This document shows, piece by piece, positions 16,630-23,064 of a DNA stretch of 30,518 nucleotides. The notes beneath the pieces were generated by a model. It was not told where the DNA came from, searched no databases, and was given only the letters and a program-made list of their open reading frames with translations. Made by a program: the position numbers and the translations under genes. The stretch is taken from positions 1 through 30,518 of the IMG/VR virus record IMGVR_UViG_3300030430_005180. One strand, 5' to 3'. Positions within the stretch are counted from its first letter, which is position 1. Each line of letters begins with the position of its first letter. The stretch is from a virus.

Positions 16630-17296
16630 ATGCACTTATTGTGGCAAGGAGTTTACTAGGGAAAGAACATTACAGGTCCACATGTGTGAGCCCAAGCGAA
16701 GACATCTTCAAAAAAATGAGAAGTGGGTGCAAAATGGATTCATTGTGTTCCAGAGATTTTATCAAATACATCAACACGGAAGCAAAGAAAAAACTTATGA
16801 TGACTTTTGCAAAAGTTCATACTACAATGCGTTTGTAAAGTTTGGTAGGTTCATGATGCATATCAACCCGTTGTATCCAGAAAAATACATTGACTATGTG
16901 ATACTTTCAAAGATAAAATTAGACCATTGGGCAAGAGACGATTTGTACGAGGCATATTTGGTTGAAACACTTAAGAGCGAACCTGTCGAATCGGCCTTAC
17001 AAAGAAGCATAGCCACCATGATGGACTGGGCGGCCGAACAACATGCACAATGGGCCGACTACTTCAGACTTGTCAACACAAACAGAGCAGTTCAACACAT
17101 ACAACAAGGAAAGATATCTCCATGGATGTTGCTAGGTTGCAAAGCGGGAAAAAATTTGTTACAATCATTCAACGACGAGCAATTACAAATGACTGCAAAA
17201 TTTATTAATCCAGGCTTTTGGGTGCAAAAGATAAAAAGTGCACCGGCGGATCAGTTGTTCGTGCAAGAGACAGCCAAGGAGGCCAAAATTGAGTAG
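16610..17296 (+). CDS. N-terminal zinc-finger protein of marine T4-like phages
   Basis: This 228-residue protein begins with a short zinc-binding motif, Cys8-x2-Cys11 followed by His24 and Cys26 (CTYCGKEF and LQVHMCEP), like a C2H2/C2HC finger. The rest is largely helical and aromatic (FVKFGRFMMHI, LDHWARDDLYEAYL, MMDWAAEQHAQW). From memory, similar zinc-finger proteins of unknown function occur in T4-like cyanophages near replication genes. A GGAG ribosome binding site lies just before the ATG, which is 20 nt inside the upstream gene. It probably binds nucleic acid or serves as a transcription factor, but this is only inferred from the finger. Confidence 0.7.
   Translation: MESPTNKCTYCGKEFTRERTLQVHMCEPKRRHLQKNEKWVQNGFIVFQRFYQIHQHGSKEKTYDDFCKSSYYNAFVKFGRFMMHINPLYPEKYIDYVILSKIKLDHWARDDLYEAYLVETLKSEPVESALQRSIATMMDWAAEQHAQWADYFRLVNTNRAVQHIQQGKISPWMLLGCKAGKNLLQSFNDEQLQMTAKFINPGFWVQKIKSAPADQLFVQETAKEAKIE
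17276..17282 (+). promoter_or_regulatory. Strong Shine-Dalgarno AAGGAGG selecting a TTG start
   Basis: AAGGAGG lies six bases before TTG at 17289. This is the best ribosome binding site in the window and supports a TTG start for the next gene. Confidence 0.7.
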
Positions 17297-17531
17297 AATA
17301 AAAATTGATATTGATAACGAACTAGATTTCGATTTAGAAGAAGGTGACATGGTAATACATATTAAACACGATGGAGAAATTGGAAAAGTTTGTATGCCTG
17401 AAATGAGTAGCAAGGTACAAAACAGTCTAGGTTATAAAAAAATGTTACAATGTTTAGAAATATTGAAGCCGGGAACAGAAGATGAATTTATCAAATATCA
17501 TGAGAAACAAAGAAAAGGAACAATGCATTAA
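17289..17531 (+). CDS. Small acidic unknown protein with TTG start
   Basis: From the TTG at 17289 this is an 80-residue protein beginning MSRIKIDIDNELDFDLEEGD. The start is chosen because AAGGAGG lies six bases upstream and the next candidate ATG (17349) lacks such a site. The N-terminal third is strongly acidic; the C-terminal part is helical with KMLQCLEILKPG. No known motif is visible. It overlaps the zinc-finger gene by 8 nt and the mini-DnaE gene by one base (TAATG), so the three are coupled. Its location immediately before a polymerase-like protein makes it a candidate partner, without direct evidence. Confidence 0.7.
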   Translation: MSRIKIDIDNELDFDLEEGDMVIHIKHDGEIGKVCMPEMSSKVQNSLGYKKMLQCLEILKPGTEDEFIKYHEKQRKGTMH

Positions 17532-18121
17532 TGCCTGATGTAGACATAGATTTCTTTGACAGAGACGGTGTATTGAAACTTTTCAAGCATACTCCGGCAA
17601 CAATGATTAAAGAAGACAAAATTGAAAAACACAAAACCGGAGTGTATTTCCACGCTGTTCCTCAACATCCGGTTACCGGACACAGCACAATAGATTATAA
17701 AGAGGCAGAAGATCGAGGCTACTTCAAGATAGATTGCCTAAACGTAAGCATTTATAAAAATATCAAATCCGAACAAGAACTTGTAGAACTTATGATACAA
17801 GAACCTGATTGGGACATGTTGAAAGATCAAAAGATCGTTGATCAACTTTTCCATCTGAATGGCCATTTCAATATTGTGTCAAAACTTCAACCAAAAACTA
17901 TAGAACAACTTGCGGCTGTGTTGGCAATAATACGTCCTGCCAAAAGGCAGTTGATGCATAAGGAATGGAAAGATATACTAGCTGAGGTTTGGGTGCGTCC
18001 ACAAGATGGCAGTTACTTCTTTAAAAAATCACACGCAGTGGCCTATGCCCATGCAATAGTTGTGCAGATGAATTTGATGACAAAAGATAAATATAGTTTT
18101 GATGAAGCATCAAAAAACTAG
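17531..18121 (+). CDS. Miniature DnaE-like (Pol III alpha palm) protein
   Basis: This 196-residue protein opens with PDVDIDF (2-8), the DnaE palm motif that supplies two catalytic aspartates (Asp3 and Asp5; E. coli D401 and D403). A GYFKIDCL segment supplies a third Asp at 68 (E. coli D555, in VKFDFLGL). Then follow LAIIRPAK (132-138), like ALFRPGP, and FFKKSHAVAYA (163-173), like YGFNKSHSAAYA. The spacing between blocks is greatly shortened: DnaE has about 150 residues between the first and third Asp, this protein 63. It has no PHP, OB or tau-binding domain. It could be a non-catalytic regulator, a template-binding protein or a minimal enzyme. Similar proteins may exist in marine T4-like phages, but I cannot search. 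Confidence 0.7.
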   Translation: MPDVDIDFFDRDGVLKLFKHTPATMIKEDKIEKHKTGVYFHAVPQHPVTGHSTIDYKEAEDRGYFKIDCLNVSIYKNIKSEQELVELMIQEPDWDMLKDQKIVDQLFHLNGHFNIVSKLQPKTIEQLAAVLAIIRPAKRQLMHKEWKDILAEVWVRPQDGSYFFKKSHAVAYAHAIVVQMNLMTKDKYSFDEASKN

Positions 18122-18245
18122 ACGAACCTCCAAACAACGTAAGAAAAAAGTCAAACCTTCACACCGTATAGAATATGATCACTATCAGCCAAATAGTCCG
18201 CTGACGATATATTTTAAAAAGTTGATTGAAAAAGAACCTGATTAA
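18102..18245 (+). CDS. Very small basic protein
   Basis: The ATG at 18102 opens a 47-codon frame starting MKHQKTRRTSKQRKKKVKPS and ending at a TAA at 18243-18245. Thirteen of the first 22 residues are Lys, Arg or His. It overlaps the mini-DnaE gene by 20 nt, the same overlap length as three other pairs in this operon, which favours it being real. Its stop overlaps the converging gene by 4 nt. The composition fits a nucleic-acid-binding peptide. No ribosome binding site is evident, and it is not a ribosomal bS21-like protein. Confidence 0.45.
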   Translation: MKHQKTRRTSKQRKKKVKPSHRIEYDHYQPNSPLTIYFKKLIEKEPD

Positions 18246-18616
18246 GTAGGCTTTCTTACCAGTTGTATTGTTTTACGCTTAACTCTTTTGTTGGCGATCT
18301 CACTCAATCGCACCGTTGGTCCTTCAACTATTTTCACATCTTTGCTGTTCAAACTTACCAAGGTAGATCTAAAATATCTAAAATCCCCTTTTAGGAAAAT
18401 GTTAATTGGTAATTTTCTATTACTTTCGTACCACCAAATTTCACCACATTTTAAAAATTTCATTTTATCAGCCGGCATCATTAACCGACCATAATCATAG
18501 AAACTTATTACGTTGGAATCTTGGTTTTGCACAATACCAACAAATTCAAGATCACCTTTCTGTATCAGGCTCAAAAATGGAAATTTATCCCTTAAAGTTT
18601 TAAAAATTTCGTTCAT
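18242..18616 (-). CDS. Conserved-looking unknown protein
   Basis: A 124-residue protein on the opposite strand to the replication operon, beginning MNEIFKTLRDKFPFLSLI. It is beta-rich (DLEFVGIVQNQDSNVISFYDYGRL, GEIWWYESNRKLPINIFL) and ends in a basic tail (NKRVKRKTIQLVRKP). The fold could be a small beta barrel; no family motif is recognised. From memory it resembles a hypothetical protein found in T4-like cyanophage replication regions. It converges on the small basic gene and diverges from the virion gene across a 32 nt AT-rich gap. Its own promoter is not clear: no TAAATA box lies six bases before its ATG. Confidence 0.7.
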   Translation of the reverse strand: MNEIFKTLRDKFPFLSLIQKGDLEFVGIVQNQDSNVISFYDYGRLMMPADKMKFLKCGEIWWYESNRKLPINIFLKGDFRYFRSTLVSLNSKDVKIVEGPTVRLSEIANKRVKRKTIQLVRKPT

Positions 18617-18634
18617 GCTCTATCGGTAAATATT

Positions 18635-18642
18635 GTTAAATA
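18635..18642 (+). promoter_or_regulatory. Late-promoter-like box GTTAAATA
   Basis: GTTAAATA lies exactly six bases (TGTATT) before the ATG at 18649, which begins a probable virion protein. A late-type promoter before a structural gene is the expected arrangement in T4-like phages. Confidence 0.5.
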
Positions 18643-18648
18643 TGTATT

Positions 18649-19467
18649 ATGCAAACAATATCGAGGTATTTACTTTCTCAACTGGTAATTGCCTACATAA
18701 ATGGTTACCACGGGAGGAACAGTAACGTGTACGACAGGAGAATTACACTACACAGAGGCGTGGATAATCCCCTCACATTCACATTCAAAAATGAGGATCA
18801 AAAGGCCCAGGATATCACTTCAAAAACGTTTGAATTGAATATTATTGACACTGAAAACCAACAATCAGTAATTACCAAAACACTTGATATACTGGATGAT
18901 GGTTCCACAGTAAGCACAAAAGGAGATGCCAGTACCACTATCACAGAAGGTGATTTGCTTTCACTAGATGCAAAATTCTATAATTTTGCTGTCAGAGAAG
19001 TATTGTCGAGCGGTGCTAGAAATGTTACATACGCTGGTACAGGGTATGCGGCGGCGGGCACGGTTGAACTCCTTGATAATGCATATCCACAATTTGTTGC
19101 TAGTACGGAGGTGAACAGTTTCACAGGCACAGGTGGACCGCTACAATTTACATCAAGTGCTATAGATTCCAAACCCGGAATAAACAATAATAAAGCATTA
19201 CACACGATTGCTGTATATCTTAAAAATTTTGCAGGATCCTTCAAAGTCCAAGGAACAATGGCTTCGTCTCCAAGTGATGCTGACTTTTTTGATATTACCT
19301 TAGATGGTGAGTCAGAAAGTACCGTAGATTTTCCGCTACCTGAAACCAAGGTTGTGGATTTCAACTTTACGGGTGTTTACCATTCGGTAAGATTCTGTTG
19401 GGATAACGGAAGTGGTATGGATCCAGACAACACTGGAAAGATTGACAAAATACTTTACAGACAGTAA
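18649..19467 (+). CDS. Probable virion structural protein (baseplate/fibre-type)
   Basis: A 272-residue protein, Ser/Thr/Gly-rich and beta-strand-rich, without catalytic motifs. Residues about 30-65 (RRITLHRGVDNPLTF and TSKTFELNIIDTEN) resemble the N-terminal Ig-like/BppU-type domain of phage baseplate and fibre proteins. The C-terminal half has repeated strands (YAGTGYAAAGTVELL, FTGTGGPLQFTSS, VVDFNFTGVYHSVRF), like a carbohydrate- or fibre-type sandwich. It is the only likely structural gene in the window and is preceded by a late-type box, unlike the surrounding early genes. It is followed after 10 nt by the primase. Which virion part it belongs to is not clear. Confidence 0.6.
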   Translation: MQTISRYLLSQLVIAYINGYHGRNSNVYDRRITLHRGVDNPLTFTFKNEDQKAQDITSKTFELNIIDTENQQSVITKTLDILDDGSTVSTKGDASTTITEGDLLSLDAKFYNFAVREVLSSGARNVTYAGTGYAAAGTVELLDNAYPQFVASTEVNSFTGTGGPLQFTSSAIDSKPGINNNKALHTIAVYLKNFAGSFKVQGTMASSPSDADFFDITLDGESESTVDFPLPETKVVDFNFTGVYHSVRFCWDNGSGMDPDNTGKIDKILYRQ

Positions 19468-19477
19468 AATATAGGGT

Positions 19478-20491
19478 ATGAACCTGATCCAGTCGACAAT
19501 TATGACTAGTTTACCTGCGGGCCAAAAGAAAACTCCCAGCGGGTGGATAGCCTTTAATGCCCCATGTTGTGTCCACAATGGAGAGACACAAGACAAAAAA
19601 AAGCGTGGTGGAATAATGAATAGTGCTGACGGCACAGTAAGTTATCATTGTTTCAACTGCGGATACAAGGCATCATATGTCATTGGCAGAAAATTGACAC
19701 AACGTATGAGATCGTTTATGTCATACATAGGCATAGCCGACGACACAATAAAAAAATTAGCTATCGAGGCAATGCGCCATGAAGAATCCGATGTAGTGAG
19801 AGAGAAAAAGCGTTTTGTATCGTTCAACAAAAAAACACTGCCCAAGAACACACACACGTTAGATGTTTGGTTGGAAAAGTATGTGGCACAAGAGTTAACA
19901 AACACACAATACAAAAAGATCGATAACCTATTAAACTATTTAAAAAGCAGAGGCATGGATCCAACCTGGTACGATTTTATGTATTCTGAAGATTCTTATT
20001 TTAATTTTGACCAAAGATTAATTATTCCATTTTACTGGCGTGGTGATGTTGTAGGCTACACAGGGAGATTGTTTGAGCCGAGTGACAAAGTAAAATACGT
20101 CACTGAGGTACAGCCGGGGTATGTATTCAACATGGACGCACAGGATTGGTCAAGAAAGTTTGTGTTGGTGACAGAAGGTCCTTTCGATGCCATTACCACA
20201 TCAGGTGTAAGCATACTTGGGTCAGAGATAAATGATATACAGAGAGAGCTGATAGAAGGACTGAACAGACAAATCATTGTGGTTCCCGACAGAGACAGGC
20301 CCGGTGAAAAATTAATTAACCAAGCAATAGAATTTGGATGGGGAGTTGCTTTTCCAGAATGGCATGATTCGGTTGAAGACACCGCGGATGCTGTGTTAAA
20401 ATATGGAAGATTATTTACAATGAAATCAATACTTAAAAGCACAGAAACAAATAAATTAAAAATTGATTTGAAGAGAAAGATGTATGGCTGA
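19478..20491 (+). CDS. 61: DNA primase, T4 gp61-like
   Basis: A 337-residue primase. The N-terminal zinc ribbon has Cys30, Cys31, His33 and Cys58-x2-Cys61 (FNAPCCVHNGE and YHCFNCGY), with NSADGTVSYHC typical of gp61. A TOPRIM domain follows: VTEGPFDAI (Glu233) and VVPDRDRPG (Asp271 and Asp273). gp61 makes short RNA primers for lagging-strand synthesis and forms the primosome with gp41, which is the very next gene (8 nt overlap). A region with LIIPFYWRGDVVGYTGRL precedes the TOPRIM core. The start at 19478 puts the zinc site at about residue 30, the normal position; a start at MTSLPAG (residue 9) would also fit. Confidence 0.92.
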   Translation: MNLIQSTIMTSLPAGQKKTPSGWIAFNAPCCVHNGETQDKKKRGGIMNSADGTVSYHCFNCGYKASYVIGRKLTQRMRSFMSYIGIADDTIKKLAIEAMRHEESDVVREKKRFVSFNKKTLPKNTHTLDVWLEKYVAQELTNTQYKKIDNLLNYLKSRGMDPTWYDFMYSEDSYFNFDQRLIIPFYWRGDVVGYTGRLFEPSDKVKYVTEVQPGYVFNMDAQDWSRKFVLVTEGPFDAITTSGVSILGSEINDIQRELIEGLNRQIIVVPDRDRPGEKLINQAIEFGWGVAFPEWHDSVEDTADAVLKYGRLFTMKSILKSTETNKLKIDLKRKMYG

Positions 20492-21917
20492 TTATAATTT
20501 TGATGTACAAAAACTTTATATAGAGATGATGCTGGCAGACGCAGAATCATTTGCCAGGGCACAGAATATATTCAATCCTTTAAGTTTCGATCGTAAACTG
20601 CAACCTATCGCAAAATTTATAAAAGACTACATGGAAGAGTACAAGGTAATGCCGGATGTTGATCAGGTCAATGCCAAACATGATATAAAATTAAAGTCAG
20701 CAAAAGATCTAGATCCAAGTCACTTCAATTGGTTGCTAGACGAATTTGAAACGTTTTCCAGACACAAGGCACTCGAACGTGCCATTTTGCAGTCAGCAGA
20801 CTTGCTAGAAAAAGGAGACTATGCTCCAGTAGAGGACATGGTCAAAGAAGCAGTGAGTGTTGGACTGACAAAAGATCTTGGTACAGACTACTTTGAAGAT
20901 CCAAAAGGTAGATTGGAGAAATTAAAAAACTCCAATGGACAAGTCAGCACAGGTTGGCCAAATCTCGATAAGAAACTGTTCGGTGGATTCAACCGAGGAG
21001 AACTAAACATTTTTGCAGGTGGATCAGGCGCAGGTAAAAGTTTGTTCTTACAGAATCTTGCAGTGAATTGGTCAACTGCTGGTTTGAATACTGTGTATAT
21101 CTCGTTTGAATTAAGTGAAGAGCTCACAGCTATGAGGCTCGATGCCATGATGACTAACATTCCAACTAGAAAAGTATTTCCAGAAATCGACAACGTAGAA
21201 ATGAAAGTAAAGATGTTGGCTAAGAAATCCGGACAACTGCACATAAAATATTTGCCAAGTGGAAGCACAATACTAGATATTCGAACTTACTTGAAGGAAC
21301 TAGAATTAAAAACTAAAAAGAAAATAGATTGTATATTGATTGACTATTTAGATTTGATGATGCCAAAAAGCAAACGTATCAGTCCAGCAGACTTGTTCAT
21401 CAAAGACAAATATGTTTCTGAAGAACTAAGGAACTTTGCTGTGGAATCTCAGATGCTATTGGCAACTGCTTCACAATTGAATAGAGCAAGTGTTGAAGAA
21501 ATAGAATTTGATCACTCTCACATTGCGGGTGGCCTATCCAAGATACAGACAGCAGACAACGTCATTGGTATATTCACCAGTCGGGCAATGAAGGAACGTG
21601 GTAGATATCAGATACAATTTATGAAAACTAGATCAAGTTCAGGAGTTGGACAAAAGGTGGACTTGGAGTTTGATGTTGACAGTTTGCGAATAAGAGACTT
21701 GGCGGACGATCCAGAATACAAACAATTTGACAAACAGCGAAGCACAATATATGATTCATTGAAACAAAAATCAAAAGTCAGTGCAGACAAAACTGACGCA
21801 CAACCAAAAGTGCCGGACCCAACCAAAGGCGATGACATAGGCAAAGTGAAAGCAACAGTAGAAGGTGGCAAATTAAGGCAACTACTGAACGAACTGCATT
21901 CTGATGAGGAACAATAG
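20484..21917 (+). CDS. 41: Replicative DnaB-like helicase, T4 gp41-like
   Basis: This 477-residue RecA-fold helicase has Walker A GGSGAGKS at 179-186 and Walker B-type DCILIDYLDLMMP near 286-298. SFELSEELTAMRLDAMM is the conserved segment after the first strand. Late ASQLNRASVEE and FMKTRSSSGVGQKVDLEFD match the sensor and arginine-finger regions of the DnaB/gp41 family. The N-terminal domain of about 130 residues matches the gp41 primase-binding region. It unwinds duplex DNA as a hexamer on the lagging strand and loads the primase encoded immediately upstream (8 nt overlap). The C-terminus has a Lys/Asp-rich tail. It ends 2 nt before the GDPD-like gene, where function changes to glycan metabolism. 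Confidence 0.95.
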   Translation: MADYNFDVQKLYIEMMLADAESFARAQNIFNPLSFDRKLQPIAKFIKDYMEEYKVMPDVDQVNAKHDIKLKSAKDLDPSHFNWLLDEFETFSRHKALERAILQSADLLEKGDYAPVEDMVKEAVSVGLTKDLGTDYFEDPKGRLEKLKNSNGQVSTGWPNLDKKLFGGFNRGELNIFAGGSGAGKSLFLQNLAVNWSTAGLNTVYISFELSEELTAMRLDAMMTNIPTRKVFPEIDNVEMKVKMLAKKSGQLHIKYLPSGSTILDIRTYLKELELKTKKKIDCILIDYLDLMMPKSKRISPADLFIKDKYVSEELRNFAVESQMLLATASQLNRASVEEIEFDHSHIAGGLSKIQTADNVIGIFTSRAMKERGRYQIQFMKTRSSSGVGQKVDLEFDVDSLRIRDLADDPEYKQFDKQRSTIYDSLKQKSKVSADKTDAQPKVPDPTKGDDIGKVKATVEGGKLRQLLNELHSDEEQ

Positions 21918-21919
21918 TT

Positions 21920-22360
21920 GTGATCTTGATTTCGCACAGAGGGAACACCAACGGTCCAAACCCTAAAAAAGAAAATACAATACAATATATCGAGCAAACT
22001 TTAAAGCAAGGTTATCATTGTGAAATAGATATTTGTAAGTTTGATGGAAGAAAATTCTATTTGGGCCATGACGAACCAGGAGAGCCTGTTTCCATAGATT
22101 GGTTGAACACAAATCAAGTATGGTGCCATGCAAAAAATTATAATGCACTGGAGGCATTAGTTACACTTGGAATACATTGCTTTTGGCATCAAACAGACAA
22201 ATACACCATTACTTCGCAAGGTTGGATATGGGCGTATCCTGGACAACCAGGAGGCAAGTACACCATAGCAGTTCATCCAGAAAGATTAACCAATGATGAA
22301 GTAAAAAAATTTGCAGGGGTGTGTAGTGACTACATAGATAATTATAAGGAGACATCATGA
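21920..22360 (+). CDS. Short GDPD-like (glycerophosphodiesterase fold) protein
   Basis: A 146-residue protein with a GTG start and a GAGGA ribosome binding site (21906-21910). It carries the GDPD signature: His6-Arg7 (ISHRGN), Glu18 in KENT, Glu35-x-Asp37 (HCEIDI) and His50-Asp51 (LGHDEPG). In GDPD enzymes these bind calcium and cleave glycerophosphodiesters to glycerol-3-phosphate and an alcohol. The usual barrel is about 240 residues or more, so this is a short form covering the first two-thirds, with a tail holding FWHQTD and WIWAYPG strands. It may be a nucleotide- or sugar-phosphate-binding variant. Its stop overlaps the nucleotidyltransferase start by 4 nt. Confidence 0.75.
   Translation: MILISHRGNTNGPNPKKENTIQYIEQTLKQGYHCEIDICKFDGRKFYLGHDEPGEPVSIDWLNTNQVWCHAKNYNALEALVTLGIHCFWHQTDKYTITSQGWIWAYPGQPGGKYTIAVHPERLTNDEVKKFAGVCSDYIDNYKETS
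22346..22351 (+). promoter_or_regulatory. Shine-Dalgarno AAGGAG
   Basis: AAGGAG with a five-base spacer precedes the ATG at 22357, supporting strong independent initiation of the nucleotidyltransferase inside the GDPD reading frame. Confidence 0.6.
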
Positions 22361-23064
22361 ACATTATAGTACCAATGGCCGGAGCAGGATCACGTTTTGA
22401 AAAAGCCGGCTATACATTTCCAAAACCTTTGATTGAAGTAAAAGGTCAACCGATGATAGCCAAGGTTGTTGAAAATTTAAATTTACAAGGCAAGTATATT
22501 TTTTTAGTGCAAAAAGCACATTATGAAAAATATGACTTGGAAAATCTTTTGAATTTAATAGCACCTGGATGTGAGATTGTTCAGATAGACGGACTGACAG
22601 AAGGAGCCGCTTGTACGGTGCTGAAAGCCAGAGAACTTATAGATAATGATCAACCATTGTTAATTTCAAATTCCGATCAATGGATCAAGTGGAATAGTTT
22701 TGAGACCATATCATCTTTCAATAATGAAGATGGTGGCATACTGACTTTTAAGAGTGTTCATCCAAAACATAGTTTTGCCAAAGTAGATGGTGACGGATAC
22801 GTCACTGAGGTGGCCGAAAAGAATCCAATATCAAGTGATGCGACTGTAGGAATATATCATTGGAAACGTGGCAGTGACTTTGTGAAATACGCGGATCAAA
22901 TGATTGCAAACGATATAAGAACCAACAACGAATTTTACATTTGTCCGGTGTACAACGAAGCACTTAAGGATGGCTTTAAAATCAAAGCTAGTCTTGTTGA
23001 CCAAATGTGGGGCATGGGGACTCCGGAAGAGTTAAACAATTTTTTAGCACACTATAAAGAATAA
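22357..23064 (+). CDS. Sugar-phosphate nucleotidyltransferase
   Basis: This 235-residue enzyme has the nucleotidyltransferase N-terminal loop MAGAGSRF (7-14), FPKPL (21-25), TEGAA (81-85), the metal-binding NSD (105-107), AEKNP with Lys156, VGIYHW and NEFY (191-194). This is the glucose-1-phosphate thymidylyltransferase and related group, which joins an NTP to a sugar-1-phosphate or to phosphocholine (LicC). Length is close to single-domain members without a C-terminal beta-helix. Specificity cannot be decided. It overlaps the GDPD-like gene by 4 nt and shares one base with the RuBisCO-like gene (TAATG), implying one operon for an activated sugar or polyol. Confidence 0.85.
   Translation: MNIIVPMAGAGSRFEKAGYTFPKPLIEVKGQPMIAKVVENLNLQGKYIFLVQKAHYEKYDLENLLNLIAPGCEIVQIDGLTEGAACTVLKARELIDNDQPLLISNSDQWIKWNSFETISSFNNEDGGILTFKSVHPKHSFAKVDGDGYVTEVAEKNPISSDATVGIYHWKRGSDFVKYADQMIANDIRTNNEFYICPVYNEALKDGFKIKASLVDQMWGMGTPEELNNFLAHYKE

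Noticed and set aside
18102-18245. Small ribosomal protein bS21 homolog
   Set aside because: The basic peptide lacks the bS21 pattern and is shorter; only general basic composition is shared.
18978-19364. 128-codon open frame on the minus strand
   Set aside because: Antisense to the virion protein, with no start signal or known motif.
20056-20562. 168-codon open frame on the minus strand
   Set aside because: It lies almost wholly inside the primase and the start of gp41, which have clear motifs; its translation has no recognisable domain.
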